This document shows, in pieces, positions 27,427-47,665 of a stretch of 64,000 nucleotides of DNA; position 1 is the stretch's first letter; each line of letters starts with the position of its first letter. The notes beneath the pieces are model-generated. The model did no database searches and had not been told where the DNA came from. It saw only the letters and a list, made by a program, of their open reading frames with translations. Made by a program: the position numbers and the translations under genes. The DNA lies in contig NZ_CP127409.1 of NCBI RefSeq assembly GCF_030291135.1, positions 2,418,001 to 2,482,000 on the forward strand, given 5' to 3'. The DNA comes from Rhodanobacter thiooxydans (GTDB lineage: Bacteria > Pseudomonadota > Gammaproteobacteria > Xanthomonadales > Rhodanobacteraceae).

Positions 27427-27687
27427 TTAGACGTTGGCGCGCGTGATGATTTCAACCACGCGGTGATGTTTGGTCTTGGACAACGGACGGCACTCCGCGA
27501 TACGCACGAGGTCGCCCTCGTTGGCACCCAGGTCGTCCTGCGCATGCAGCTTGGTCGACCGGCGGATGATCTTGCCGAGCAGCCAGTGCTGCTCCTGGCG
27601 CTCGACCAGGACGGTGACCGTCTTGTCCATCTTGTTGCTGGTGACGCGGCCCTCGAGGGTGCGCGTCTGCTTCTTGTTGTCGCTCAT
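27427..27687 (-). CDS. rpsQ: 30S ribosomal protein S17
   Basis: S17 is a primary 16S rRNA-binding protein with an OB fold. The 86-residue product has the family core [44 protein letters not shown] and [16 protein letters not shown]. It is the last S10-group gene, 12 bases after rpmC. Confidence 0.98.
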   Translation of the reverse strand: MSDNKKQTRTLEGRVTSNKMDKTVTVLVERQEQHWLLGKIIRRSTKLHAQDDLGANEGDLVRIAECRPLSKTKHHRVVEIITRANV

Positions 27688-27699
27688 GTCGGCCGTCCC

Positions 27700-27885
27700 T
27701 TACTTCTTGCCGCCGAGCACGAACTTCGTGCGGGCGATGTCACGCCGAACGCGGCGGAGCTGGTGCGGCTGAGTGAGCTGGCCGGAACCCTTTTGCATGC
27801 GCAGGTTGAACTGCTCCTTGCGCAGGTCCAGCAGGTGCTGCTGCAGCTCTTCGGCCGACTGGTTGTTGATATCTTTGCTGGCCAT
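27700..27885 (-). CDS. rpmC: 50S ribosomal protein L29
   Basis: The 61-residue L29 starts at the ATG at 27885, which overlaps the TGA of rplP by one base; a GTG one codon upstream would also be in frame. The two-helix family pattern SAEELQQHLLDLRKEQFNLRMQKGSGQLTQPHQLRRVRRDIARTKFVL is intact. L29 sits at the tunnel exit beside L23 and contacts SRP and trigger factor. Confidence 0.96.
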   Translation of the reverse strand: MASKDINNQSAEELQQHLLDLRKEQFNLRMQKGSGQLTQPHQLRRVRRDIARTKFVLGGKK

Positions 27886-28298
27886 CACATCACCGCCCGG
27901 GTCACGAACTGGGTCTGCACCGAGAGCTTGGCGGCGGCCAGGCGGAACGCCTCGCGCGCCGTCGGCTCGTCGACGCCCTCGATTTCATAGAGCATGCGGC
28001 CGGGCTGGATCGGAGCGACCCAGAACTCGACGCCGCCCTTGCCCGCGCCCATGCGGACTTCGATCGGCTTCTTGGTGATCGGCTTGTCCGGGAACACGCG
28101 GATCCACAACTTGCCGCCACGCTTGACGAAGCGGGTGATGCAACGACGGGCCGCCTCGATCTGGCGCGCGGTGAGCGCACCATGCGTGGTCGCCTTCAGG
28201 CCGTACTCGCCAAAGCTGACGAGGTTGGAGCACTGGGCCAGGCCATCGTTACGGCCCTTGAACTGCTTGCGGTACTTGGTTCGCTTGGGTTGCAACAT
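27885..28298 (-). CDS. rplP: 50S ribosomal protein L16
   Basis: L16 helps form the A-site region and is needed for peptidyl-transferase activity. The 137-residue product begins [21 protein letters not shown] and contains [27 protein letters not shown] and [25 protein letters not shown], both diagnostic. It lies 11 bases after rpsC. Confidence 0.98.
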   Translation of the reverse strand: MLQPKRTKYRKQFKGRNDGLAQCSNLVSFGEYGLKATTHGALTARQIEAARRCITRFVKRGGKLWIRVFPDKPITKKPIEVRMGAGKGGVEFWVAPIQPGRMLYEIEGVDEPTAREAFRLAAAKLSVQTQFVTRAVM

Positions 28299-28309
28299 GG
28301 CAACTCTCC

Positions 28310-29065
28310 TTACTTCGCCGACCGCTCGCGACGGCCTTCGCCATCACGACGCGGTTCACGATCACGACGGCCTTCGCCACCCTCGCGGCGCGACGGCGCC
28401 GGCGACTCGTCCTTCGACTCCTGGCCAATCTGGGTCAGGTCGAAGATCTCGCCCTTGTTGACCCACACCTTGATGCCGATGATGCCGTAGGTGGTGCTCG
28501 CCTCGGCAAAACCGTAGTCGATGTCGGCACGCAGCGTGTGCAGCGGCACGCGACCTTCGCGGGCCCACTCGGAACGGGCGATCTCGGCGCCGTTCAGGCG
28601 GCCGGACACGTTGATCTTGATGCCCAGCGCGCCCAGGCGCATCGCGTTGCCGACCGAGCGCTTCATCGCGCGACGGAACATGATGCGGCGCTCCAGCTGC
28701 TGCGCGATCGACTCGGCCACCAGCTGCGCGTCAATCTCCGGCTTGCGCACTTCGTTGACGTTGATGTGCGTCGGGACGCCCATCATGTCGCTGACTTCCT
28801 TGCGCAGCTTCTCGATATCCTCGCCCTTCTTGCCGATCACCACGCCCGGGCGGGCAGTGTGGATCGTCACGCGCGCGGTCTTGGCCGGGCGCTCGATCTG
28901 GATCTTCGAGATGCCGGCGGCAGCCAGCTTCTTCTTCAGCATGTCGCGGACCTTGATATCGGCCACGAGATACTTGGCGTAATCGCCCTTGTTGGCGAAC
29001 CACTTCGAGTTCCAGTCCTTGGCAATGCCGAGGCGGATACCGGTGGGATGAACTTTATGACCCAT
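28310..29065 (-). CDS. rpsC: 30S ribosomal protein S3
   Basis: S3 lines the mRNA entry channel. The 251-residue protein has [24 protein letters not shown], the KH domain with [18 protein letters not shown] near residue 65, and the C-terminal S3 domain with [30 protein letters not shown]. The tail after about residue 218 is an Arg/Glu/Asp-rich low-complexity extension ([16 protein letters not shown]), longer than in E. coli (233 residues). Confidence 0.98.
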   Translation of the reverse strand: MGHKVHPTGIRLGIAKDWNSKWFANKGDYAKYLVADIKVRDMLKKKLAAAGISKIQIERPAKTARVTIHTARPGVVIGKKGEDIEKLRKEVSDMMGVPTHINVNEVRKPEIDAQLVAESIAQQLERRIMFRRAMKRSVGNAMRLGALGIKINVSGRLNGAEIARSEWAREGRVPLHTLRADIDYGFAEASTTYGIIGIKVWVNKGEIFDLTQIGQESKDESPAPSRREGGEGRRDREPRRDGEGRRERSAK

Positions 29066-29080
29066 CGTCTATGTCCCCGG

Positions 29081-29416
29081 TCAGTTACCAACAACCACAG
29101 TGATGTGGCTGGTGCGCTTGAGAATGCGCGAACCGCGGCCTTTGGCGCGGGCATACATGCGCTTCATCGCCGGACCTTCGTCGACGAAGATGCTGGCCAC
29201 CTTCAGCTCGTCGACATCCGCGCCGAGATTGTTCTCGGCGTTGGCGACGGCCGACAGCAGCACCTTGCGGACAAGGTGCGCGGCCTTCTTGTTGGTGTAG
29301 GTGAGCACGTCGCTGGCCCGGCCCACGGGAAGACCGCGGACCAGATCAGCCACCAGGCGTGCCTTTTGCGCCGAGATGCGGGCGCCGCGCAGGATCGCTT
29401 TGGCTTCAGTGCTCAT
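29081..29416 (-). CDS. rplV: 50S ribosomal protein L22
   Basis: L22 reaches into the peptide exit tunnel, and changes in its loop give macrolide resistance. The 111-residue protein begins [46 protein letters not shown] and ends with [22 protein letters not shown], the tunnel loop, without any visible deletion. The ATG at 29416 shares a base with the rpsS stop; a GTG one codon upstream is also in frame. Confidence 0.97.
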   Translation of the reverse strand: MSTEAKAILRGARISAQKARLVADLVRGLPVGRASDVLTYTNKKAAHLVRKVLLSAVANAENNLGADVDELKVASIFVDEGPAMKRMYARAKGRGSRILKRTSHITVVVGN

Positions 29417-29688
29417 CACTTGCCCTTCTTGTCGCCGACATGGCCTTTGAACGTACGGGTCACCGCGAACTCGCCGAGCTTGTGCCCGACCATGTTCTCG
29501 TTGATCAGGACGGGCACGTGCTGGCGGCCGTTGTGGATGGCGATGGTCAAGCCGACCATTTCCGGCAGGATCATCGAGCGGCGCGACCAGGTCTTGATCG
29601 GGCGCTTGTTGTTGGCGGAAACCGCAGCTTCCACCTTCTTCGCGAGGTGAAGGTCGACGAACGGACCTTTCTTCAGAGAACGCGGCAT
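29416..29688 (-). CDS. rpsS: 30S ribosomal protein S19
   Basis: S19 pairs with S13 in the head of the 30S subunit. The 90-residue protein reads [22 protein letters not shown] and [39 protein letters not shown], standard for the family. Twelve bases separate it from rplB, and its stop overlaps the start of rplV. Confidence 0.98.
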   Translation of the reverse strand: MPRSLKKGPFVDLHLAKKVEAAVSANNKRPIKTWSRRSMILPEMVGLTIAIHNGRQHVPVLINENMVGHKLGEFAVTRTFKGHVGDKKGK

Positions 29689-29700
29689 GTCGGCTTCCTG

Positions 29701-30525
29701 TTACTTGGTACGACGACGCACGATGAACTGCTGCGTGCGCTTGTTGTTACGGGTCTTGTAACCCTTGGCCGGCGTGCCCCACGGGCTGACCGGATGACGA
29801 CCGCCAGAAGTCTTGCCTTCACCACCACCGTGCGGGTGGTCGACCGGGTTCATCACCACGCCGCGAACGGTCGGGCGAATGCCTACCCAGCGCTTGGCGC
29901 CGGCCTTGCCCAGCTTCTTCAGGCTGTGCTCGCCGTTGCCGACTTCGCCGATGGTGGCGCGGCAATCGACCGAGACGCGGCGCATCTCGCCGGAGCGCAG
30001 ACGCAGCGTGGCGTAACCGGACTCGCGGGCGACCAGCTGCACCGAGGCACCAGCGCTGCGGGCGATCTGCGCGCCCTTGCCGGGGCGCAGCTCGATGCAA
30101 TGGATCGTGCTGCCCATCGGAATGTTGCGCAGCTGCAGGCAGTTGCCGGCCTTGATCGGCGCATCGCGGCCGGATACCAGACGATCGTCCACCTGCACGC
30201 CCTTCGGCGCGATGATGTAACGACGCTCACCGTCGGCGTAGCACAGCAGCGCGATGTGCGCAGTGCGGTTCGGATCGTATTCGATGCGCTCGACGCGGGC
30301 GGCAATGCCTTCCTTGTCGCGCTTGAAATCGATGATGCGGTAATGCTGCTTGTGACCGCCACCGCGATGACGCACGGTGATGCGACCGTGGTGATTGCGA
30401 CCACCGGTACGGGACTGCGACTCGGTCAACGCCGCGTACGGCGCGCCCTTGTACAGGCCTTCCGTCTTGACGCTGACTGCGTCGCGACGACCCGGCGAGG
30501 TCGGCTTGTGGTTGATTAGTGCCAT
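29701..30525 (-). CDS. rplB: 50S ribosomal protein L2
   Basis: L2 is required for subunit association and lies close to the peptidyl-transferase centre. The 274-residue product contains [28 protein letters not shown], the central RNA-binding domain and the C-terminal [38 protein letters not shown], which holds the conserved histidine (HPHGGGEG). Confidence 0.98.
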   Translation of the reverse strand: MALINHKPTSPGRRDAVSVKTEGLYKGAPYAALTESQSRTGGRNHHGRITVRHRGGGHKQHYRIIDFKRDKEGIAARVERIEYDPNRTAHIALLCYADGERRYIIAPKGVQVDDRLVSGRDAPIKAGNCLQLRNIPMGSTIHCIELRPGKGAQIARSAGASVQLVARESGYATLRLRSGEMRRVSVDCRATIGEVGNGEHSLKKLGKAGAKRWVGIRPTVRGVVMNPVDHPHGGGEGKTSGGRHPVSPWGTPAKGYKTRNNKRTQQFIVRRRTK

Positions 30526-30542
30526 CTCTCAGAACTCCTGGC

Positions 30543-30836
30543 TCAGGCCTTGGCGGACACGTCGATGGTCTGACCATCGGCGAGGCGCACATAGGCCTTG
30601 CGCTTGCCCTGGCGGCTGCCAGCGCGTTGACGGAAGGCTTTGACCTTGCCTTTGGTGTTGACGAGGTTCACCTGTTCGACCTTGACGTCGAACAGCTTCT
30701 CCACGGCAGCGCGGACATCGGCCTTGGTCGCTGCAGGGGCGACCACGAATACATACTGGTTATGCTCGGCCAAGCGCGCCGATTTCTCGGAGATGTGCGG
30801 TGCGCGCAGCGTGTCGAGAATGCGTTCGTTGTTCAT
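30543..30836 (-). CDS. rplW: 50S ribosomal protein L23
   Basis: L23 is at the tunnel exit and is the main docking site of trigger factor and SRP. The 97-residue protein starts at the ATG at 30836, which overlaps the rplD stop (ATGA). The core [59 protein letters not shown] is canonical. Confidence 0.97.
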   Translation of the reverse strand: MNNERILDTLRAPHISEKSARLAEHNQYVFVVAPAATKADVRAAVEKLFDVKVEQVNLVNTKGKVKAFRQRAGSRQGKRKAYVRLADGQTIDVSAKA

Positions 30837-31435
30837 GCCAGCCACTCCTCGACCTTCTTCACGGCGTCAACCGTCATCACCACATGGTCGGAACCGACCA
30901 GGCTGACCGGGTTCAGCGCCATCACGTCCAGCACATGGATATACGGGATGTTGCGGGCAGCCAGGAACACCGCCTCGGAGGCGTCTTCCGACACCAGCAG
31001 CACGCGACCGGAAACGTCCAGCTCGGCCAGCTTGGCCACCATCGCGGAGGTCTTCGGCGACTCGATGCCGAAGCTCTCGACCACCTTCAGGCGGCCCTGG
31101 CGGGCCAGCTCGGAGAAGATCGAGCGGATCGCGACGCGGTATGCCTTGCGGTTGACCTTCTGCTCGTAGCTGCGCGGCTTGGCGGCAAACGTGACACCAC
31201 CGCCGACGAAGATCGGCGCACGGTAGTCACCGTGACGGGCGCCACCACCCTTCTGCTTCTTGAACTTCTTGGTGGTGCCGGACATCTCGCCACGCGACAG
31301 CTGCGCCTTGGTACCGGCGCGACCGGCCGCCTGGTAGGCAACCACAACCTGATGAACCAGGGCCTTCTTGTACTCGCCGCCGAACACTTCGTCCGACACG
31401 CTGAGCGGCTTGGCGCCAATGACATTCAATTCCAT
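30833..31435 (-). CDS. rplD: 50S ribosomal protein L4
   Basis: L4 lines the peptide tunnel. In E. coli it also represses its own S10 operon by causing termination in the leader, and an attenuator-like hairpin is present in the rpsJ leader here. The 200-residue product starts at 31435 ([19 protein letters not shown]), with GGAGAG upstream; the tunnel loop [33 protein letters not shown] is intact. A frame extension to 31450 overlaps rplC. Confidence 0.97.
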   Translation of the reverse strand: MELNVIGAKPLSVSDEVFGGEYKKALVHQVVVAYQAAGRAGTKAQLSRGEMSGTTKKFKKQKGGGARHGDYRAPIFVGGGVTFAAKPRSYEQKVNRKAYRVAIRSIFSELARQGRLKVVESFGIESPKTSAMVAKLAELDVSGRVLLVSEDASEAVFLAARNIPYIHVLDVMALNPVSLVGSDHVVMTVDAVKKVEEWLA

Positions 31436-31446
31436 GGCGACTCTCC

Positions 31447-32088
31447 TCAACCCTTGGTCGTCGGGCGGATGATGACGTCGCCACCGGTTGCACCCGGCAC
31501 CGCGCCCTTCACCGCAATCAGGTGACGCTCGGCGTCGACCTTGACCACTTCCAGCCCTTGCGCCGAACGGCGCACGGCACCCATGTGACCGGCCATCTTC
31601 TTGCCCGGAAACACGCGACCCGGCGTCTGGCGCTGACCGATGGAGCCCGGTGCGCGATGCGACAGCGAGTTACCGTGGGTGGCGTCACCCATCTTGAAGT
31701 TCCAGCGCTTGATGGTGCCCTGGAAGCCCTTGCCCTTGGACACGCCGGCGACATCGACGATCTGGCCGACGGAGAACACGTCGTCTGCCTTGATCTCGGC
31801 GCCCACTTCGTACTTGCCGAGATCCTCGGCAGCCACGCGGAATTCCCACAGACCACGACCCGGCTCAACCTTGGCCTTCGCGTAGTGGCCCTTCAGCGGC
31901 TGCGTCAGCAGATTCGCGCGCTTGCTGCCCGCGGAAACCTGGACGGCGCTGTAGCCATCATTATCATCCGTCTTCACCTGGGTCACGCGGTTCGGCGTCG
32001 CTTCAATCAGCGTCACCGGAATCGAGCGGCCATCTTCAGTGAAGAGTCGGCTCATGCCGCATTTGCGGCCAACCAATCCGATACTCAT
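31447..32088 (-). CDS. rplC: 50S ribosomal protein L3
   Basis: L3 is an early-assembling protein that reaches the peptidyl-transferase centre and is methylated on a Gln in E. coli. The 213-residue product starts at the ATG at 32088 ([20 protein letters not shown]). The loop with the candidate methylated Gln ([28 protein letters not shown]) is present. A longer frame to 32112 enters rpsJ. Confidence 0.97.
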   Translation of the reverse strand: MSIGLVGRKCGMSRLFTEDGRSIPVTLIEATPNRVTQVKTDDNDGYSAVQVSAGSKRANLLTQPLKGHYAKAKVEPGRGLWEFRVAAEDLGKYEVGAEIKADDVFSVGQIVDVAGVSKGKGFQGTIKRWNFKMGDATHGNSLSHRAPGSIGQRQTPGRVFPGKKMAGHMGAVRRSAQGLEVVKVDAERHLIAVKGAVPGATGGDVIIRPTTKG

Positions 32089-32108
32089 CTTCGTATCCTG
32101 TCTGTCGC

Positions 32109-32420
32109 TCAACCGAGCTTGATCTGAACATCGACGCCAGCGGCGAGATCAAGCTTCATGAGCGCGTCCACGGTCTTGTCGTTCGGGTCGACGATATCGA
32201 GCACACGCTTGTGGGTACGGGTCTCGTACTGGTCGCGTGCATCCTTGTCGACGTGCGGCGACGTCAGAATGGTGTAACGCTCGATCTTGGTCGGAAGCGG
32301 AATCGGGCCGAGTACCGTGGCACCCGTGCGCTTTGCCGTCTCGACGATCTCGCTGGCAGAGCGGTCGATCAGTCGATGATCGTACGCTTTCAGCCGAATC
32401 CGAATCTTCTGGTTCGCCAT
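32109..32420 (-). CDS. rpsJ: 30S ribosomal protein S10 (NusE)
   Basis: S10 is a 30S head protein and, as NusE, part of antitermination complexes with NusB and a link to NusG. The 103-residue protein starts at 32420 ([34 protein letters not shown]), with AGGAC upstream, and ends in [12 protein letters not shown]. It is the first gene of the S10 operon and is preceded by a roughly 300-base leader with an attenuator-like hairpin. Confidence 0.98.
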   Translation of the reverse strand: MANQKIRIRLKAYDHRLIDRSASEIVETAKRTGATVLGPIPLPTKIERYTILTSPHVDKDARDQYETRTHKRVLDIVDPNDKTVDALMKLDLAAGVDVQIKLG

Positions 32421-32533
32421 AACCGTGTCCTGTTGTCTAAAGAACGTCATGTGAAACGAAGCGGCTTCTCACCGCCCCGCACTACCTTTTGCCACTGCAT
32501 CGGCGCCGCGCGGTGAACTGCGTGACCCCTCTG

Positions 32534-32569
32534 AAAAACGCCAGGCGAGCAACGGTACGCTCGCCTGGC
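32534..32569 (-). terminator. Attenuator-like hairpin in the S10 leader
   Basis: On the transcribed strand, GCCAGGCGAGC pairs perfectly with GCTCGCCTGGC across an 8-base loop and is followed by GTTTTTC, the layout of an intrinsic terminator. It lies about 155 bases after the proposed start of transcription and 114 bases before rpsJ. That position fits L4-type leader attenuation as known in E. coli; no L4 contact site was identified. Confidence 0.7.
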
Positions 32570-32730
32570 ACAATCCGGAATCTCGCGCAAAACGACGTGT
32601 CGACAGGGCTTGCCCTGTGATCACGTCAACTTGCGAGGGCCTATCCTCGGCCAGCGAACTCGAAGCACATCCTGCGCCTCATTTCGCGGTAGGTCGGCCA
32701 AAACATGTCTGGCCGACGAGTGAGCTGCCA

Positions 32731-32759
32731 AGTGTACCGACAAAACTTCAATTAGTGAA
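32731..32759 (-). promoter_or_regulatory. Promoter of the S10 operon
   Basis: TTCACT, 17 bases, TACACT, each with four of six consensus bases. It lies about 310 bases upstream of rpsJ in the 472-base gap after tuf1. Apart from this promoter, the attenuator and the tuf1 stem-loop, that gap shows only a TCGGCC/GGCCGA pair (32694-32717) and a motif shared with the rpsL upstream region (32668-32686). Confidence 0.55.
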
Positions 32760-32861
32760 GGGGGTATAAACGCACCCTGCCAAACCGTTTCGTTCAGCAG
32801 AGCCGTCCCTGGCCCGACCCGACGTTGACCGGTGCGGCAGCACTCGGTTCAACGGCGGGAA

Positions 32862-32888
32862 TTATTGCGGCACGAAGTGCCGCAATAA
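32862..32888 (-). terminator. Stem-loop after tuf1
   Basis: Perfect 12-bp arms TTATTGCGGCAC/GTGCCGCAATAA around GAA, starting 4 bases after the tuf1 stop. The arms end in A/T bases but no long U-run follows on the transcribed strand. Confidence 0.65.
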
Positions 32889-32892
32889 CCTT

Positions 32893-34083
32893 TTACTTGA
32901 TGACCTTGGCCACTACGCCGGCGCCGACGGTGCGGCCGCCTTCGCGAATGGCGAAACGCAGGCCTTCGTCCATCGCGATCGGGTGGATCAGGCTCACCAC
33001 CATCTTCACGTTGTCGCCCGGCATCACCATTTCCACGCCTTCCGGCAGCTGGCAGGCGCCGGTCACGTCGGTCGTGCGGAAATAGAACTGCGGACGGTAA
33101 CCCTTGAAGAACGGCGTATGACGGCCACCCTCGTCCTTCGACAGCACGTAGACTTCGGCTTCGAAATCGGTGTGCGGGGTGATCGTGCCCGGCTTGGCCA
33201 GCACCTGGCCACGCTCCACGTCGTCACGCTTCAGGCCGCGCAGCAGCAGACCGGCATTGTCGCCCGCCTGACCCTGGTCCAGCAGCTTGCGGAACATTTC
33301 CACGCCGGTCACGGTCGTCTTCTGCGTGTCGCGGATGCCGACCACTTCGATTTCGTCACCGACCTTGATGATTCCGCGCTCGATACGACCGGTCACCACG
33401 GTACCGCGGCCCGAGATCGAGAACACGTCTTCCACCGGCATCAGGAACGGCTTGTCGATCGCACGTACCGGCTCCGGGATGTAGCTGTCCAGCGCGTCCA
33501 CCAGCTTGATGATCGCCGGCACGCCGATCTCGCTCTGATCACCTTCCAGCGCCTTCAGCGCCGAACCGTGGATGATCGGCGTGTCGTCGCCCGGGAAGTC
33601 GTACTTGCTGAGCAACTCGCGCACTTCCATCTCGACCAGCTCGAGCAGCTCGGCGTCGTCGACCATGTCCGCCTTGTTCAGGAACACCACGATGTACGGC
33701 ACGCCGACCTGACGGCTCAGCAGGATGTGCTCGCGCGTCTGCGGCATCGGGCCATCGGCGGCCGAGCACACCAGGATCGCGCCGTCCATCTGCGCCGCAC
33801 CGGTGATCATGTTCTTCACGTAGTCGGCATGGCCCGGGCAGTCCACGTGCGCGTAGTGGCGGATCGGCGACTCGTATTCCACGTGCGCCGTCGAGATCGT
33901 GATGCCGCGCGCCTTCTCTTCCGGCGCCGCGTCGATCGCGCTGTAATCCTTGAACTCGCCACCGAAGCGCTCCGCGCCGACCTTCGTCAGCGCTGCCGTC
34001 AGCGTCGTCTTGCCGTGATCCACGTGACCAATCGTGCCGACGTTGACATGCGGCTTGGTGCGTTCGAATTTACCCTTTGCCAT
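32893..34083 (-). CDS. tuf: Elongation factor Tu (copy 1, str operon)
   Basis: EF-Tu carries aminoacyl-tRNA to the ribosome as a GTPase. The 396-residue protein has G1 GHVDHGKT at 19-26, DCPGHADY (G3) near residue 80 and NKADMVDD (G4) near 135, followed by the two beta-barrel domains. It is the last gene of rpsL-rpsG-fusA-tuf. A second copy at 50327-51517 encodes an identical protein. I found only two base differences between the genes, both silent and both near the 3' end (32914 and 32947), and identity stops abruptly at the gene borders. Confidence 0.98.
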   Translation of the reverse strand: MAKGKFERTKPHVNVGTIGHVDHGKTTLTAALTKVGAERFGGEFKDYSAIDAAPEEKARGITISTAHVEYESPIRHYAHVDCPGHADYVKNMITGAAQMDGAILVCSAADGPMPQTREHILLSRQVGVPYIVVFLNKADMVDDAELLELVEMEVRELLSKYDFPGDDTPIIHGSALKALEGDQSEIGVPAIIKLVDALDSYIPEPVRAIDKPFLMPVEDVFSISGRGTVVTGRIERGIIKVGDEIEVVGIRDTQKTTVTGVEMFRKLLDQGQAGDNAGLLLRGLKRDDVERGQVLAKPGTITPHTDFEAEVYVLSKDEGGRHTPFFKGYRPQFYFRTTDVTGACQLPEGVEMVMPGDNVKMVVSLIHPIAMDEGLRFAIREGGRTVGAGVVAKVIK

Positions 34084-34109
34084 GACCCTGACCTCTAGAA
34101 AGAACTTGG

Positions 34110-34177
34110 TTAATTAGTGCGGCCATGAAAGGCCGCTTTTTGATCTACGCGATCCAGGAACCGATCGCACTAATTAA
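34110..34177. repeat. Two-armed hairpin element in the fusA-tuf1 spacer
   Basis: Perfect 12-bp arms TTAATTAGTGCG (34110) and CGCACTAATTAA (34166) enclose GCGGCC-ATGAAA-GGCCGC followed by TTTTTGATCTACGCGATC. The inner part matches the rpsM-rpsK spacer element at 21099-21169. Confidence 0.65.
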
Positions 34178-34197
34178 GCGTGGAAAAGCTGGCCCTG

Positions 34198-36315
<2,118 letters not shown>

Positions 36316-36386
36316 GGTGTTTACCTGTGCCGGGCTGCCTGCCCTGGATTCACGCAGCCGTCCGGGCTGCTGCATTTATGAAAAGT

Positions 36387-36430
36387 CCGGCATGGGTGCC
36401 GGGTTCTTCTTTGCCGCCTGGACGGCGGCA
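36387..36430. repeat. Paired stem-loops in the rpsG-fusA spacer
   Basis: CCGGCA-TGGG-TGCCGG (36387-36402) is followed by TGCCGCC-TGGAC-GGCGGCA (36412-36430). Both are perfect small palindromes lying between rpsG and fusA. Confidence 0.6.
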
Positions 36431-36485
36431 TGAATACTGCTGGTTTGTTCTTCGCCGTCAGGAACGACGACAAAGACAAAAACCA

Positions 36486-36953
36486 TTACCAGCGGTAGTG
36501 CGAGAAGGCCTTGTTGGCTTCCGCCATGCGATGCGTCTCTTCGCGCTTCTTGGCGGCGCCACCGCGGCTCTCGGAAGCCTCCAGCAACTCGGCGGCCAGC
36601 TTGCGCGGCATCGAGGTCTCGCCACGCTTGCGGGCAGCGTCGATGACCCAGCGCATCGCCAGCGCCATGCGGCGACCCGGACGCACTTCGACCGGCACCT
36701 GATAGGTGGCGCCACCGACGCGGCGGGATTTCACCTCGACTGCCGGAGCGATGTTGTTGAGTGCCTTCTCGACCAAGGCCACCGGCTCGGCATTCTTCTC
36801 GCCAATGTGCTGCAGCGCACCGTAGACGATGCTCTCGGCGACCGACTTCTTGCCGCTCTTCATCACCATGTTGATGAAGCGGGCGATCAGCTGGCTGCCA
36901 TGCTTGGGATCCGGCAGGACCAGACGGGCGGGATGTGAACCTTTACGCGACAT
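36486..36953 (-). CDS. rpsG: 30S ribosomal protein S7
   Basis: S7 organises the 3' domain of 16S rRNA and, in E. coli, represses the str operon by binding the rpsL-rpsG spacer. The 155-residue protein begins [47 protein letters not shown] and ends [15 protein letters not shown]. The 77-base spacer to rpsL holds two adjacent hairpins, which might include such a site, but this was not shown. Confidence 0.98.
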   Translation of the reverse strand: MSRKGSHPARLVLPDPKHGSQLIARFINMVMKSGKKSVAESIVYGALQHIGEKNAEPVALVEKALNNIAPAVEVKSRRVGGATYQVPVEVRPGRRMALAMRWVIDAARKRGETSMPRKLAAELLEASESRGGAAKKREETHRMAEANKAFSHYRW

Positions 36954-36974
36954 GTTTTTCGTCCGTTATTTTTG

Positions 36975-37014
36975 CGGGCATTCCTGCCCGTCGGAAAAAC
37001 GGCCACCCTGGCCG
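36975..37014. repeat. Paired stem-loops in the rpsL-rpsG spacer
   Basis: CGGGCA-TTCC-TGCCCG (36975-36990) and CGGCCA-CCC-TGGCCG (37000-37014), separated by GTCGGAAAAA-type sequence. In E. coli the S7 repressor site lies in this same spacer; whether these hairpins serve that role is unknown. Confidence 0.6.
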
Positions 37015-37030
37015 CACTCTTCAATTGAGA

Positions 37031-37405
<375 letters not shown>

Positions 37406-37482
37406 GCGAAGCTGTTCCTGAAAACCTGATTCTAAAAACATTAAAGGCAGCCCGAATAAGCTCGGTCTGCCAAGAAGCGGGA

Positions 37483-37511
37483 ATTTAACATGAGCAGCCC
37501 GCCATAGGCAA
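37483..37511 (-). promoter_or_regulatory. Promoter of rpsL-rpsG-fusA-tuf1
   Basis: TTGCCT, 17 bases, TTAAAT, about 78 bases before the rpsL ATG, in the 192-base gap after rpoC. A 20-base motif at 37549-37568 just upstream is nearly repeated in the S10 leader at 32668-32686. Placed by eye. Confidence 0.55.
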
Positions 37512-37597
37512 GCCAACGCTCAGCCGTCCTGGACCCGAACACGAGATGCATCCCTGCACCTCATTTCGTATGTCAGCGAGCAATGCCCCGAACGGGT

Positions 37598-41812
<4,215 letters not shown>

Positions 41813-41888
41813 TTGAGTCTCCGGTCGGAGCAAATTCTTGGGTCGAGGTCCGCGGTTCGAACAGGATCAGGCTTGAGGGATCCGGACC

Positions 41889-41924
41889 GGGATTCGGGAC
41901 CTGCTGTTGCAGATCCCGAATCCC
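41889..41924. repeat. GGGATTCGGGA palindrome between rpoB and rpoC
   Basis: Perfect 11-bp arms (41889-41899 and 41914-41924) around a 14-base loop; a further CCCGAATCCC follows. It is related to the repeats at 46214-46270 and 50236-50320. Confidence 0.65.
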
Positions 41925-41943
41925 GAGGCCCGAATCCCGTCGA

Positions 41944-46104
<4,161 letters not shown>

Positions 46105-46213
46105 GATCGGTAGCGCCTCGGTTCGCAGTGACGCCGGTGGTGCACGCACCGGCTGAATGAAAAAACTGTATTTGCCGGATGGCCAAGGCCATCCGGGCGG
46201 GGATGCGGGAATC

Positions 46214-46270
46214 GAGAATAGGGAATCGGCAAAGCCCGAAGGCCGGTGCTGCTGACGATTCCCTATTCTC
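46214..46270. repeat. GAGAATAGGGAATCG palindrome between rplL and rpoB
   Basis: Perfect 15-bp arms at 46214-46228 and 46256-46270 with a 27-base loop, flanked by further GGGAATCG/ATTCCCCATTCCC copies. Same family as 50236-50320. Confidence 0.7.
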
Positions 46271-46297
46271 CATTCCCCATTCCCGTTCAAACGGGCA

Positions 46298-46325
46298 AAG
46301 CCCGGGGGCTTTCGCCCCCAGGCTT
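46298..46325 (-). terminator. Stem-loop between rplL and rpoB
   Basis: AAGCCTGGGGGC-GAAA-GCCCCCGGGCTT, 12-bp arms with one G-T pair, 41 bases after the rplL stop. In E. coli a partial terminator at this place lowers rpoBC expression relative to rplJL. No U-run follows, so its strength is uncertain. Confidence 0.6.
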
Positions 46326-46366
46326 GCTTGACGCTAGATCAAACTGACGGCGCGCAAGGGCGCCGA

Positions 46367-46735
46367 TTACTTCAGTTCGACCGTGGCGCCGGCAGCTTCG
46401 AGGTCCTTCTTGAACTTCTCGGCGTCTTCCTTCGACACGGCTTCCTTCAGGACGCCACCGGCCTCGGTGAGGTCCTTGGCTTCCTTCAGGCCCAGGCCGG
46501 TGATCGCGCGGACAGCCTTGATCACGTCGACCTTCTTGGCGCCGGCGGTCTTCAGGATGACGTCGAACTCGGTCTGCGCTTCGGCAACCGGGGCAGCAGC
46601 GGCCGGGCCGGCCACGGCAACCGGAGCGGCGGCGGTCACGCCAAACTTCTCTTCGATGGCCTTCACCAGGTCCATCACTTCCATCAGCGACTTGGCGGCG
46701 ACGGCTTCAACGATCTGTTCGTTGGTCAGGGACAT
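46367..46735 (-). CDS. rplL: 50S ribosomal protein L7/L12
   Basis: L7/L12 forms the stalk that recruits translation GTPases. The 122-residue protein has the N-terminal dimerisation part ([33 protein letters not shown]), an Ala/Pro-rich hinge at 34-52, and the C-terminal domain [38 protein letters not shown]. It lies 46 bases after rplJ. Confidence 0.98.
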   Translation of the reverse strand: MSLTNEQIVEAVAAKSLMEVMDLVKAIEEKFGVTAAAPVAVAGPAAAAPVAEAQTEFDVILKTAGAKKVDVIKAVRAITGLGLKEAKDLTEAGGVLKEAVSKEDAEKFKKDLEAAGATVELK

Positions 46736-46781
46736 TTTGTTTTACCTCTGGAAATGGATTCGGTTTGTAAGACGAAAGAAC

Positions 46782-47315
46782 TCAGGCGGGCTCGGCTTCG
46801 GCCGGTGCTTCGGCAGCGACTTCGCCACCACCCTGCTGATCGGCCACGGCCTTGATCACGCGGGCGAACATCGTGGCCGGCTCGGCCAGCACACGGGCCA
46901 GCATGGCCAGCGCCTGTTCGCGGGTCGGCAGCGAGGCCAGCACGTCGACGTGCTCGGCCGGAAGCAGCTTGCCTTCCACCGAGACGAGCTTCGCCTTCAG
47001 CTTGTCGTTGCCCTTGGCGAATTCCTTGATCAGACGCCCGGCGGCACCGGGTTCTTCCGTCGAGAATGCGTACAGCAGCGGACCGACCAGGGCGTCCTTG
47101 ACGACCTCGAATTCGGTACCAGCCACGGCGCGCGACGCCAGCGTGTTCTTGACAACTCGCAAGTACACACCGGATTCGCGGGCCTTCTTGCGCATCGCGG
47201 TCATCTGAGCGACCGTGGTGCCCGCATACTCGGCAGCGACCAGGGAGTGAGCCTTCGCGGCAACTTCTGCCAGTTCTGCGACTACTTCTTGCTTCTGAGA
47301 CAGATTGAGAGCCAT
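46782..47315 (-). CDS. rplJ: 50S ribosomal protein L10
   Basis: L10 anchors L7/L12 dimers to the ribosome, and in complex with L12 represses its own mRNA by binding the leader. The 177-residue protein starts at the ATG at 47315 ([24 protein letters not shown]), with GGAGGAG 5 bases upstream. The frame extension to 47642 is leader RNA, not protein. The C-terminal helix ([17 protein letters not shown]) is slightly extended and Ala/Glu-rich. Confidence 0.97.
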   Translation of the reverse strand: MALNLSQKQEVVAELAEVAAKAHSLVAAEYAGTTVAQMTAMRKKARESGVYLRVVKNTLASRAVAGTEFEVVKDALVGPLLYAFSTEEPGAAGRLIKEFAKGNDKLKAKLVSVEGKLLPAEHVDVLASLPTREQALAMLARVLAEPATMFARVIKAVADQQGGGEVAAEAPAEAEPA

Positions 47316-47447
47316 TGCACTCCTCCAAATGAACTCCGCTTGCGGCTCCTGCCGCTTGCGGTCCTGGGCGACGCCATCCGTGACGTCGGGGACGCTACGC
47401 GTCCCGGGTGTTGGCCTTTCCAGAACAAATCGAACGATTCCAGAAGG

Positions 47448-47580
47448 GGCAGCACCATCTGCGCAGGCCGGATTTGCGAGAAACCCGATTAAGCGATCCC
47501 GTTGGCGACGCGGCGATTCCATGCCAAAACCGAGCTCCCTGCCCGTCGTCGTCGCGCGTTGATCGCGCCTGCGGTCTTTG
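47448..47580 (-). promoter_or_regulatory. L10 (rplJ) leader regulatory RNA
   Basis: The 350-base gap between rplA and rplJ carries the conserved parts of the gammaproteobacterial L10 leader: CAAAGACCGCAGGCGCGATC (47561-47580), CGCTTAATCGGG in the middle, and GCCTGCGCAGATGGTGCTGC (47449-47468). Together these form the arms that L10(L12)4 binds to repress translation of rplJL. The element ends about 130 bases before the rplJ start. The limits are approximate. Confidence 0.8.
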
Positions 47581-47665
47581 ACAGCGGTCCCGACTTTCCT
47601 GCGAAGGTCGGAACTGCCCTCAAAAACTGCCCGCACCGGCACCAGGCCAGTACGGGACTTGATTC

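Noticed and set aside
47316-47642. N-terminal extension of L10 to 47642
   Set aside because: The region is the conserved L10 leader RNA; the ribosome-binding site and family start are at 47315.
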